DNA of 64,000 nt from contig NZ_NFUR01000001.1 of assembly GCF_002127225.1 (NCBI RefSeq), positions 931,592 to 995,591 of the forward strand, written 5' to 3'. Positions 1 to 9,903 of the stretch are shown piece by piece; the first letter of the stretch is position 1; the number at the start of each line of letters is the position of its first letter. Made by a program: the position numbers and the translations under genes. Source of the stretch: Sphingomonas sp. IBVSS2 (lineage in GTDB: Bacteria; Pseudomonadota; Alphaproteobacteria; Sphingomonadales; Sphingomonadaceae). Below the pieces are notes generated by a model. The model saw only the letters and a program-made list of their open reading frames with translations, made no database searches and was not told the DNA's origin.

Positions 1-1
1 A

Positions 2-2257
2 GCCCCGAATATCCAGCACGTCGCGCTGATCGGTAACTTCCTGCCGCGCAAATGCGGGCTCGCCACCTACACGACCGACACCTATGCCGCGCTCAGGCAG
101 CGCTTCCCGGATCTGAAGGTCGACGTCTATGCGATGGACGATCATCCGGGGCGGTACGATTATCCCGATGCGGTGACTGCCGCGATCCCCGAGCAGGACC
201 GTGCCGCCTATCTCGGTGCGGCCCGGATGATCGAGGCTTCGGGCGCGCAGGCGCTGTGGGTCCAGCATGAATATGGCATCTATGGCGGCCCCGCCGGCGA
301 CTATCTGATCGCGCTGCTCGACCGGCTGTCGATCCCGGTGGTCGCGACGCTGCACACGGTGCTGGAGGATCCCGATCCCGATCAGCGGCGCGTGATGGAA
401 GCGCTGCTGCGCCGGGCCGCGCGCGTGATCGTGATGGCGGAGAAGGGCCGCGAGATCCTCAAGCGCGTGCACGGCGCCGACGACAGGAAGATCGCAACGA
501 TTCCGCATGGCGTGCCCGATCGCCCCTTCGCCGATCCGCGGGGGTTCAAGCCGCGCTTCGGCTGGCAGGGGCGCGAAGTGATCCTCACCTTCGGCCTGCT
601 GGCGCCGAGCAAGGGCATCGAGGCGATGATCGAGGCGATGCCGGCGATCGCCGCGGCACGGCCCGACACGCTCTATGTGATCCTGGGCGCGACGCATCCA
701 AACCTCGTCGCGCACGAAGGCGAAGCCTATCGCGAGCGGCTGAAGGCGCAGGCCGCCGATCTGGGCGTGGCCGGGCATGTCGCCTTTGTCGACGGGTTCG
801 TCGAGCAGGGCGCGCTGCTCGACTATCTCCAGGCGGCGGACGTCTATGCGACGCCCTATCCCAATCCTGCGCAGATCACGTCGGGCACGCTTTCCTATGC
901 AGTGGCGGTGGGCAAGCCGGTGGTCTCGACGCCCTATATCCACGCGACGGAGATACTGGCGGACGATCACGGCGTGCTCGTGCCCTTCCAGGACAGCGCC
1001 GCCCTTGCCCGCGAGATCGCCAGCCTGCTCGCCGACGAACCGGCGCGGATGGCGCTGGCCGCGCGCGCCTATGCCCGGGGCCGCACCATGTTGTGGCCGC
1101 GCCTCGCCGAGGCCGCGATGGATGCCCTGGCCGCCATCGTCGCCGCCAGGCCGCGGCGTTTCGCCCGGCCTGCCAAGATGCTCGTGCCGCTCGAGCCCGA
1201 CCTCGCCGCGGTGGAGCGGATGAGCGATGCGACCGGCATGCTGCAGCACTCCATCTATTCGGTGCCCGATCGCCGCCACGGCTATTGCATCGACGACAAT
1301 GCCCGTGCGCTCATCCTGATGAGCAGGATCGAGGCGATGGACGAAGGCGTGCGCGACAAATGGACCAGCGTCTATGCCGCCTTCGTCCAATATGCCTGGA
1401 ACCCGGACCTGCGCCGCTTCCGCAACTTCATGAATTTCGACCGGACCTGGTGCGAGGATGCCGGCTCGGAGGATTCGAACGGACGCGCGCTCTGGGCGCT
1501 GGGTGTTACGGCGCGCGATGCCCGGGCGCAGAAGCATCGCGACTGGGCCTCGGCCCTGTTCGACGCCACGGCCCCGATCGCGCTCGAGCTGGGCAGCCCG
1601 CGGGCGCGCGCCTTCGCGATGCTGGGCGCGGCGGCGATGCTAGGCGCGCATCCGGGCCATGCGCTTGGCCGCGAGATCCTCGCCCGGTTCGGCGAGGAGC
1701 TGATCGCGCTGCTCGACGGCAATCGCCGCCCCGAATGGCAATGGTTCGAGATCGTGCTCGCCTATGACAATGCCCGCCTGCCCGAAGCGCTGTTGCGCGC
1801 CGGGATGGCGCTCGGCCGCGACGCGTTCGTCAGTGTCGGGCTCGAGACGCTCGAATGGATCGTCGCCCGGCAGACCTCGCCGGAGGGCCGCTTCCGCGCC
1901 GTCGGCACGGAGAGCTTCGGGCGCGCCTATGCCCCCCCGCTCCAGTTCGACCAGCAGCCGCTCGAGGCACAGGCGACGGTGGAGGCCTGTGTCGCCGCCC
2001 ATGCGGCGACGGGCGACAGGCGCTGGGTGGAGGAGGCGATGCGCGCCTATCGCTGGTATCTCGGCGCGAACGACCTCGAGCTGCCGCTCGCCAGCGCCCA
2101 GGACGGGGGATGTTTCGACGGGCTGATGCCGCATGGGCTCAACCGCAACCAGGGCGCCGAGTCCATTTTGGCGCTCCAGCTCGCCAATTGCGCGATTTCG
2201 GCTCTTTCAAAGGCAACCGGAAACGTGGCAACACCGGTGCGAGCCGCCGTCGCCTAG
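2..2257 (+). CDS. GT4-family glycosyltransferase with helical C-terminal domain (5' partial)
   Basis: The frame is open from base 2, so the start lies outside the window; 751 codons are visible. The first residues (IGNFLPRKCGLATYT) are the usual N-terminal strand of a GT-B fold. FGLLAPSKGI near base 595 and the segment TPYIHATEIL...GVLVPF near 930-990 are the nucleotide-sugar-binding half of GT4 enzymes. From about base 1200 the protein continues as a roughly 350-residue helical region (YCIDDNARAL, EDSNGRALWALG) found in the subgroup that pairs with GH130 proteins. The next gene is a GH130 protein 28 bases downstream on the same strand, so a two-gene operon is likely. Mannose transfer to a surface or storage glycan is inferred from that pairing; the acceptor is unknown. 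Confidence 0.85.
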   Translation, partial: APNIQHVALIGNFLPRKCGLATYTTDTYAALRQRFPDLKVDVYAMDDHPGRYDYPDAVTAAIPEQDRAAYLGAARMIEASGAQALWVQHEYGIYGGPAGDYLIALLDRLSIPVVATLHTVLEDPDPDQRRVMEALLRRAARVIVMAEKGREILKRVHGADDRKIATIPHGVPDRPFADPRGFKPRFGWQGREVILTFGLLAPSKGIEAMIEAMPAIAAARPDTLYVILGATHPNLVAHEGEAYRERLKAQAADLGVAGHVAFVDGFVEQGALLDYLQAADVYATPYPNPAQITSGTLSYAVAVGKPVVSTPYIHATEILADDHGVLVPFQDSAALAREIASLLADEPARMALAARAYARGRTMLWPRLAEAAMDALAAIVAARPRRFARPAKMLVPLEPDLAAVERMSDATGMLQHSIYSVPDRRHGYCIDDNARALILMSRIEAMDEGVRDKWTSVYAAFVQYAWNPDLRRFRNFMNFDRTWCEDAGSEDSNGRALWALGVTARDARAQKHRDWASALFDATAPIALELGSPRARAFAMLGAAAMLGAHPGHALGREILARFGEELIALLDGNRRPEWQWFEIVLAYDNARLPEALLRAGMALGRDAFVSVGLETLEWIVARQTSPEGRFRAVGTESFGRAYAPPLQFDQQPLEAQATVEACVAAHAATGDRRWVEEAMRAYRWYLGANDLELPLASAQDGGCFDGLMPHGLNRNQGAESILALQLANCAISALSKATGNVATPVRAAVA

Positions 2258-2285
2258 TTTCAGCCTGGGCATCGGTGCGGGGACA

Positions 2286-3587
2286 ATGGCTGGGAGCCGA
2301 ATGCTCGAACTTTTCAATCATGCGCTGCGCCTGCGTGCGGATCCTTCGCGCGTTGTGGTGCGGCCCTTCCACATTGCCTGGGCCTCGAACGGATCGGCGC
2401 CGAGCCGCACCGAGCGGCTGGTGAGCGAAGTGCTGGCGATGTCGCCCGGCGAGGCACGCAGCCAGCTTGAGATCGTGCTCAAGGACTTCGAGGCTCGCCA
2501 CTGGCAGACGCGCCGGGTGTTCATGACGCGCTATGACGAGATCGAGGCGATGCTCGGGCTCGACGGCAGCCAGATCGGCGACGAGAAGCGCCAGCTGATC
2601 GGCGCCTATTTCTGCCACGAATACAGCTATGCCGCCGCCGCGCTGATGAATCCCAGCGCCGTGCCGCATTACGACCAGACCGGCATGCCGCCGGGCAGCC
2701 TGCGCATCCTGATGAGCCTGCGCGCCGTGGGCGAGGGGCACATATCCTCGGTTGCCTTTCGCGAAGGCATCATCACCGACCGGAACGACCTGGCCCTCGC
2801 GCCGGAACCGCCCTTCGCCACCGCCGCCGATGCCCGCGAGGAGGACGAAAGGCATATCCCCGAAGGGCCGGTGACGGTCTATCGCCACCGCGATTCCACG
2901 CTTTCGGGCACGGTGATCTTCCCGATCACCAAGGCCCAGTCCAACGGCCTCGAAGACCTGCGCATCACCCATTTCCGCCATGAGGACGGGCAGGAGGAGT
3001 GGATCGGCACCTATACCGCCTATAACGGGTCGGTGATCCAGTCCGAATTGCTGCGCACGCGCGACTGGCGTAGCTTCGACCTGGTGCCGATGTCGGGCAG
3101 CGCGAGCCGCAATAAGGGCATGGCGCTGTTCCCGCGCACGGTGAACGGCCGCTACATGATGCTCGGCCGGCAGGACGGCGAGAACATCTTCCTCCACGCC
3201 TCGGACGACATCACCAACTGGGACGGCGGCGAGCTGCTGATCAAGCCGAAATTCCCCTGGGAACTCGTCCAGATGGGCAATTGCGGCCCGCCGATCGAGC
3301 TCGACCAGGGCTGGCTGATCCTCACCCACGGCGTCGGCGCGATGCGCAAATATTCGATCGGCGCGGCGCTGCTGGACAAGAACGATCCGTCCAAGGTCCT
3401 CGCCCGATCGAGCGAGCCGCTGCTCGCCGCGGCGGATCAGGACCGCGAGGGATATGTGCCCAACGTCGTCTACACCTGCGGCGCCATTAGGCATGGCGAC
3501 AAGTTGTTCATCCCCTACGGCGTGGCGGACAGCTCGGTCGCCTTCGCCTTCGTGCCGATCCGTTCGATCCTGGAGCAGATGAAGTGA
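2286..3587 (+). CDS. Glycoside hydrolase family 130 protein (mannoside phosphorylase/mannosidase-like)
   Basis: The 433-residue product has a GH130-type five-bladed propeller: GHISSVAFREGII (about residues 153-165), FPITKAQSNGLEDLRI, the NCGPPIEL segment and VPNVVYTCGA near the C-terminus follow the order of the repeated blades. GH130 enzymes phosphorolyse or hydrolyse beta-mannosides. The first 100-odd residues (helical, HEYSYAAAAL) are an extra N-terminal part seen in longer family members. ATG 2286 follows GGGG only a few bases upstream; ATG 2301, preceded by GGGAG, is a reasonable alternative. It follows the glycosyltransferase directly, which suggests that the pair makes and trims the same mannose-containing glycan. 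Substrate and phosphorylase-versus-hydrolase activity cannot be told from the sequence. Confidence 0.8.
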   Translation: MAGSRMLELFNHALRLRADPSRVVVRPFHIAWASNGSAPSRTERLVSEVLAMSPGEARSQLEIVLKDFEARHWQTRRVFMTRYDEIEAMLGLDGSQIGDEKRQLIGAYFCHEYSYAAAALMNPSAVPHYDQTGMPPGSLRILMSLRAVGEGHISSVAFREGIITDRNDLALAPEPPFATAADAREEDERHIPEGPVTVYRHRDSTLSGTVIFPITKAQSNGLEDLRITHFRHEDGQEEWIGTYTAYNGSVIQSELLRTRDWRSFDLVPMSGSASRNKGMALFPRTVNGRYMMLGRQDGENIFLHASDDITNWDGGELLIKPKFPWELVQMGNCGPPIELDQGWLILTHGVGAMRKYSIGAALLDKNDPSKVLARSSEPLLAAADQDREGYVPNVVYTCGAIRHGDKLFIPYGVADSSVAFAFVPIRSILEQMK

Positions 3588-3616
3588 ATGGCGGCGGGGC
3601 GATCCCTGCCGCCATT
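3587..3616. terminator. Hairpin between convergent genes
   Basis: A 9-bp stem (AATGGCGGC, 3587-3595, with GCCGCCATT, 3608-3616) that can be extended inward by GGG/CCC lies between the GH130 stop codon and the stop of the convergent OPT transporter. There is no clear T-run on either side, so its role as a shared terminator rests on position. Confidence 0.5.
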
Positions 3617-3621
3617 CCCCA

Positions 3622-5646
<2,025 letters not shown>

Positions 5647-5845
5647 CGGGTCAGATCTCCGCGCGGAAAGTCGCAAAGGTCGCGACATCATCGCATGCGG
5701 GGGTCTCTCCCCGCTGCAAGACGCACGGGGCGGCCGGATTGGCAAGAAATGCGTTGGTCATCGGCGGAGCGTGGCATCTGCGCGCCCGATAGGACAGTGT
5801 TTTTTGCACTTCGCCGCCAGCGTCGTCGGCGATAGACATGCAAGC

Positions 5846-6505
5846 ATGTGGAAGTCGCGAGTGCTCAAGCCTTCGGCGTCGATCGACAAGGTCATCGTCA
5901 GCGAGGCGATGGGCGATCCGCCTTATGGCGGCCTGCCGGGCGCCGTGCAGGCTTTCGTGATGCAGGCACTTTCCGCTGAATATGTCCCCGGCGAGCTGCC
6001 GCGCGAGGCGCTGATCGCCAGCCACACGCTCGCTTACGAGGCCGAGGTCTATAATGGCGGGCATGTCTCGGGCTTTCTTGGCAATCTCGGCATCGACAAT
6101 GCGCGCTGGGACCTGATTGCCGAGGGGCTCGACCGGGTCGGCCTGCCTGGATCGGCGGCGATCTTCGCGGATTTCCGTGCCTTTGCGCGCAAACACCCGC
6201 TCCGCTTCCGCAGCTGGAAGCGGGAATATCCGCAGTATGACCCGTTCTTCGAAGAGCTGGATTCCCGCGTCTCTGCCGAGCCGCAATATTGCATCGTGCT
6301 GGCGCTCCATGCCTGGCTCGAGGATAAGCCTTGGATCGAGCAAATCCCGGACAGCGACTATCGCGCGCTGAATGTCGCACGCTGCCTGGTGCCGCCGCAT
6401 CCGCTGCAGCAGCAGCGCCGCGACTTGCGGGCACCGCGGGTGGAGGCCGATATGCGCGCGTTGCGCAAGGCGCTGCTGAAGGGCCGGGGCAAGCAGCGCG
6501 GTTGA
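5846..6505 (+). CDS. DMP19 (DUF4375)-like protein
   Basis: A soluble protein of 219 residues. The segment LAYEAEVYNGGHVSGFLGNL (about residues 62-81), followed by a helix rich in acidic and leucine residues, resembles the VxNGGFxQFxxN core of DMP19/DUF4375 proteins, some of which mimic DNA and counter repressors. The C-terminal third is basic (RRDLRAPRVEADMRALRKALLKGRGKQRG, in parts), unlike a pure DNA mimic. ATG 5846 is the first start that does not run into the 5' end of the OPT gene. The family assignment is by pattern only, and the function is unknown. Confidence 0.5.
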   Translation: MWKSRVLKPSASIDKVIVSEAMGDPPYGGLPGAVQAFVMQALSAEYVPGELPREALIASHTLAYEAEVYNGGHVSGFLGNLGIDNARWDLIAEGLDRVGLPGSAAIFADFRAFARKHPLRFRSWKREYPQYDPFFEELDSRVSAEPQYCIVLALHAWLEDKPWIEQIPDSDYRALNVARCLVPPHPLQQQRRDLRAPRVEADMRALRKALLKGRGKQRG

Positions 6506-6558
6506 CTCCGATAACCAGATGGTTGTTGATTGTCGCTGGTTGTCGATAGAGGCGCGCC

Positions 6559-6879
6559 ATGTCCCCCGCCGCAAATGAGCTGTTCCGCGCGCTGGGCGAT
6601 CCCACGCGCCGCGCGCTGTTCGAGCGGCTTGCGCGTTCCGAGTTGACCGTGCGCGCGTTGACCGACGGGGCGGGGATCTCGCAGCCCGCGGTCTCCAAGC
6701 ATCTTGCGATATTGAAGGGCGCGGGGCTGGTGCTCGACCGGCCGCAGGGCCGCGAGACGCATTACCGGGCCGATCCCAAGGGGCTGGCGCCGCTGCTCGA
6801 CTGGATGCGGCTGCACGAGACGCTATGGGCCGGCAGCTTCGACCGGCTCGACGATCTGCTGAAGAGGATGGACCAATGA
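6559..6879 (+). CDS. ArsR/SmtB-type winged-helix repressor
   Basis: The 106-residue protein is a complete ArsR-family winged helix: ELFRALGDPTRRALFERLARSELTV at the N-terminus, then the recognition helix GISQPAVSKHLAILKGAGLV (about residues 39-58) and the wing RPQGRETHYRAD. It lacks the paired cysteines of metal-sensing members, so it is probably of the metal-independent kind that accompanies SRPBCC proteins. Its stop codon overlaps the start of the SRPBCC gene (ATGA), so the two are translationally coupled and probably autoregulated. Confidence 0.9.
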   Translation: MSPAANELFRALGDPTRRALFERLARSELTVRALTDGAGISQPAVSKHLAILKGAGLVLDRPQGRETHYRADPKGLAPLLDWMRLHETLWAGSFDRLDDLLKRMDQ

Positions 6880-7304
6880 CCGAGGCGCGCACGCTGGTGA
6901 TGGAGCGCGAATTTCCGCACCCGCCGGATAAATTGTGGCGCGCGCTCACCCAGCCGCACCTGATCGCGGAGTGGTTGCTGCCCAATGATTTCGTGCTGGA
7001 GGACGGCCATCGCTTCACGCTGCAGAGCCCCGGTGCCCCTGGCTGGAGCGGACGGATCGACTGTGCGGTGCGCGAGATCGAGCCGGGACGGCGGCTCAGC
7101 TATAGCTGGGACACCGGCGGCGAGGGGGAGGCGATGCCGCGCTTCGAATCGGTGGTGACGCTGACGATCGAGCCGGTGGCGGGCGGCACGCGGCTGCGCA
7201 TGGAGCAGGCCGGTTTCACCAATGCCGCCAATTATGGCGGCGCGCGCTATGGCTGGGGCATGTTCCTCGATCGGCTGGAAGGCGTGGCGGCGGGGCTGGA
7301 TTGA
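6876..7304 (+). CDS. SRPBCC/AHSA1-domain protein
   Basis: The 142-residue product is a single START-like (AHSA1) domain: EREFPHPPDKLWRALTQPHLIAEW at the N-terminus, GRIDCAVREIEPGRRLSYSW in the middle and a C-terminal helix (GWGMFLDRLEGVAAGL). Such proteins form a hydrophobic cavity; the ligand is unknown. ArsR-SRPBCC pairs are a recurrent two-gene unit in which the repressor controls its partner. The start at 6876 shares the ATGA overlap with the repressor gene. Confidence 0.88.
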   Translation: MTEARTLVMEREFPHPPDKLWRALTQPHLIAEWLLPNDFVLEDGHRFTLQSPGAPGWSGRIDCAVREIEPGRRLSYSWDTGGEGEAMPRFESVVTLTIEPVAGGTRLRMEQAGFTNAANYGGARYGWGMFLDRLEGVAAGLD

Positions 7305-7331
7305 GCTTCCCCTCTCTGGAAGGGGGGAAGC
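7305..7331 (+). terminator. Hairpin after the ArsR/SRPBCC pair
   Basis: GCTTCCCC (7305-7312) pairs with GGGGAAGC (7324-7331) across an 11-base loop directly after the SRPBCC stop. There is no T-run, so it may be a weak terminator or an mRNA 3'-end stabiliser. Confidence 0.4.
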
Positions 7332-7375
7332 CAGGAGGGAGTTGAGGCGCGCGCGCGTCCTGCTAGGCTCCGCCC

Positions 7376-8434
7376 ATGAACACGCGAACCGAAACGGCGC
7401 AGCGCGCCGCACGGCTGGCGCTGGTGGGGGCGCTGCTCCTCATCGGCCTCTGGATCGCGCACGGCTTCGTGCCGGCCCTGCTCTGGGCGGTGGTGCTCAC
7501 CATCGCGGTCGATCCGCTGCATCTGAAGCTGCGCGCCTGGATGAAGGGCACGCACCGCATCGTCATTCCGCTCATCATCACCGCGCTGGCGGCGCTGATG
7601 GTGCTGGTGCCGCTCGCCTTCGGCATCGCCCAGGCGCTGCGCGAGGCGCACGACATTTCGAGCTGGATCGCCCAGGCCCAGGCGCAGGGCGTGCCGGTGC
7701 CCGACTGGGTGGCGCGCCTGCCCATCGGGGGCGAAGCGGTGCGCGACTGGTGGCAGACGCACCTCGCCCGGCCCGAGGATGCCACGCAGCAGCTCCGCGC
7801 GATCCGCGGCGGCGAGTGGCTGATCCATTCGCGCATGATCGGGGCCAATGTCGCCCATCGCGCAGTGGTGTTCGGGTTCACGCTGTTGACCTTGTTCTTC
7901 GTGCTGCGTGATCGCGATGCGCTGCTGGCCCAGGGCCGGCGCGCGGTGCTCAGGTTCTTCGGCCCCACTGGCGAGCGCGTGGGAGCGCAGGCGATCCGCT
8001 CGGTGCGCGGCACGATCGACGGGCTGGTGCTGGTGGGGCTGGGCGTGGGCGCGCTGATGGCGATCGTCTATCTGGTCGCCGGGGTGCCGCATCCGCTGCT
8101 GCTCGGTGGCGCCACGGCGATCGCCGCGATGATTCCGTTCGGCGCGCCGGCGATGTTCGCGGTCGCGGCCTTGCTCCTGCTGCTCCAGGGCTCGGTGGGC
8201 GGCGCGATCGCTGTGGTGGCGATCGGAACCGCGATCATCTTCGTGGCCGATCACTTCATCCGCCCGGCGATGATCGGCGGCGCGACGCAGCTGCCGTTCC
8301 TCTGGGTGCTGATCGGCATATTGGGCGGCGTCGAGACGCTCGGCCTGCTCGGCCTGTTCATCGGCCCCGCGGTGATGGCGGTGCTGGTGATGCTGTGGCG
8401 GGAGTTTCTGGCGAACAGCGGGGCGGAAGCCTAG
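7376..8434 (+). CDS. AI-2E-family (UPF0118) permease
   Basis: The 352-residue membrane protein has the AI-2E family layout: two or three helices at the N-terminus (LALVGALLLIGLWIA, VLTIAVDPLH), a central soluble loop of about 90 residues (EAHDISSW...GEAVRDWWQ), then five C-terminal helices including IAAMIPFGAPAMFAVAALLLLLQG and HFIRPAMIGGATQLPFLWVLIGILGG. Members export small metabolites or act as sodium/proton antiporters; autoinducer-2 export was shown for only some. It stands alone between the SRPBCC gene and the beta-helix gene. Confidence 0.9.
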   Translation: MNTRTETAQRAARLALVGALLLIGLWIAHGFVPALLWAVVLTIAVDPLHLKLRAWMKGTHRIVIPLIITALAALMVLVPLAFGIAQALREAHDISSWIAQAQAQGVPVPDWVARLPIGGEAVRDWWQTHLARPEDATQQLRAIRGGEWLIHSRMIGANVAHRAVVFGFTLLTLFFVLRDRDALLAQGRRAVLRFFGPTGERVGAQAIRSVRGTIDGLVLVGLGVGALMAIVYLVAGVPHPLLLGGATAIAAMIPFGAPAMFAVAALLLLLQGSVGGAIAVVAIGTAIIFVADHFIRPAMIGGATQLPFLWVLIGILGGVETLGLLGLFIGPAVMAVLVMLWREFLANSGAEA

Positions 8435-8459
8435 CGCCGGGGCGGCGCGTGGGGCTTGC

Positions 8460-8497
8460 TTGCAATGTAGGAAATTGTTCCCTTTATGTTCCTACAT
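8460..8497 (+). promoter_or_regulatory. Putative promoter overlapped by a 9-bp inverted repeat
   Basis: ATGTAGGAA (8465-8473) and TTCCTACAT (8489-8497) form a perfect 9-bp inverted repeat with a 15-bp spacer. It overlaps a possible sigma-70 promoter for the following gene: TTGCAA (8460-8465), a 17-bp spacer and TTTATG (8483-8488). A repressor bound there would block the promoter. The repeat is certain, while the promoter and the operator role are inferred. Confidence 0.45.
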
Positions 8498-8541
8498 GAT
8501 GGATCTGGCCGATACCGGATCCGATTGTGGAAGGACCGGGA

Positions 8542-9867
8542 ATGACCAATTGCTGTGCTACTATCGCACTCAGCGCCTTCGACGGCGCCGATCCCACCGG
8601 GGTTGCCGACAGCACTGCCGCCATTGAGGCGGCGATCGCTGACAGTCTGGTGAGCGGCCGGCCGATCTGCGTCGACGGGAGATATCGCCACACCGCCACG
8701 ATCACGGTTCCCGCGCGCGTGCTGTTCGTTGGTGCGGATACGCTGGTCAGCGATCGATCGCTGCGATCGAACGCATGTTTCATCAAGGATTTCGATGGTC
8801 TGGGCTTCCTGTTCAGCGGCCCGGAGTCCGGCACCGATGGCGTGCAGTACGACAGCGTCGCCGGACGAACGGGCGACAATGTCCAGGTGACGGGCTCGCG
8901 CTGGCAGGCCCCGCGCATCTGCGTCACCAATGCCGGGGGCAACAATCTGTTCATCGGCGCGCATGAAAGCGGCCCTCCCACCATCAATGCCAATCTGTGG
9001 TGGATCGGGCGCCTGCATAGCTATGGCGCGGGCGCGGCGGGCCTGCTCGTCGATCACATCAACGTGCCGAACCCGCCCGAGGAAAATTATCCGTTGGGCC
9101 TTCCAAACTGCAATGCCGGCACGCTTGATTCGGCCGACCTGCGCGACAACGGGGACGGCTGGAAACTCGGCAACACGATCGACAATGATCTCGGCCACTT
9201 GGTCAGCCAGGGCAATGCCGACTATGGCGGCGTGCTCGGCAGCTATGCCCGCAACAACTTTGTCCGGAAGTCCTATACTGAGGGCAATGCTGCAGGCGAC
9301 GGCAAGATCCACGAGCATGCCGCCCAGAACCGGTTGTTCGTCAGCCGCGCCGTGACGCTTTCGCCTGGCTGGGCCGATGGTAGCGGCAATGCCTCGAACC
9401 AGCTGCACGGCCATAATTCGAGCATAGGCGAGACCGGCAATTTTGACACTGTTCCCTGGTACTGGCCTGAAGACCTCAACCAGCTTGCGGGTCGCGACAG
9501 CGTAGCGCTGCGCCAATATGTCGGTATCAACCTCATTCCCAGCGAGTTGCGGACGGATATCGACGGCACGCCCAGCACGACAGGTTCGCGCTGGACGGTG
9601 GCAACGCGAACGACCGGTATCGGACTGGAGGACAAGCTGTCCGTCGACAATGCCGGCAATGTCGAGATCCTGAAGAACCGTGTCCTGCGGATCGCGGGCG
9701 AGCAGGTGCTCGCATCGCCGCGGCCGGGCTGGAGCGTGCCGACGGGCGCTGCCGACCGTACGGCTTTCGATACGGGAACGGTTACGCTTGCCGGCCTCGC
9801 CGAGCGGGTAAAGGCGTTGATCGACGACCTGCACGCCATTGCGGGCATGGGCATCCTCAAGGCCTGA
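8542..9867 (+). CDS. Pectate-lyase-superfamily / tail-spike-like right-handed beta-helix protein
   Basis: The 441-residue product opens with SAFDGADPTGVADSTAAIEAAI, the usual entry to the pectate lyase 3/GH28-like beta-helix seen in polysaccharide lyases and phage tail spikes. A central part rich in N, G and D turns (DNGDGWKLGNTIDNDLGH, NRLFVSRAVTLS) follows. The last 35 residues (TVTLAGLAERVKALIDDLHAI) form a short helix like the C-terminal tags of phage receptor-binding proteins. There is no signal peptide. ATG 8542 has GGAAGGA six bases upstream; a GTG at 8527 is in frame. Its GC content is lower than that of its neighbours, and no phage structural gene is nearby, so it is either a lone acquired gene or a glycan-modifying enzyme. 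Confidence 0.65.
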   Translation: MTNCCATIALSAFDGADPTGVADSTAAIEAAIADSLVSGRPICVDGRYRHTATITVPARVLFVGADTLVSDRSLRSNACFIKDFDGLGFLFSGPESGTDGVQYDSVAGRTGDNVQVTGSRWQAPRICVTNAGGNNLFIGAHESGPPTINANLWWIGRLHSYGAGAAGLLVDHINVPNPPEENYPLGLPNCNAGTLDSADLRDNGDGWKLGNTIDNDLGHLVSQGNADYGGVLGSYARNNFVRKSYTEGNAAGDGKIHEHAAQNRLFVSRAVTLSPGWADGSGNASNQLHGHNSSIGETGNFDTVPWYWPEDLNQLAGRDSVALRQYVGINLIPSELRTDIDGTPSTTGSRWTVATRTTGIGLEDKLSVDNAGNVEILKNRVLRIAGEQVLASPRPGWSVPTGAADRTAFDTGTVTLAGLAERVKALIDDLHAIAGMGILKA

Positions 9868-9874
9868 TAGCCAC

Positions 9875-9901
9875 GCCCCCCGCATGTTTGCGGGGGGCTT
9901 T
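9875..9901. terminator. Strong hairpin terminator between convergent genes
   Basis: GCCCCCCGC (9875-9883) pairs perfectly with GCGGGGGGC (9890-9898) around the loop ATGTTT and is followed by TTT (9899-9901). It lies eight bases after the beta-helix gene and just before the end of the convergent ATPase gene. Confidence 0.75.
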
Positions 9902-9903
9902 CG

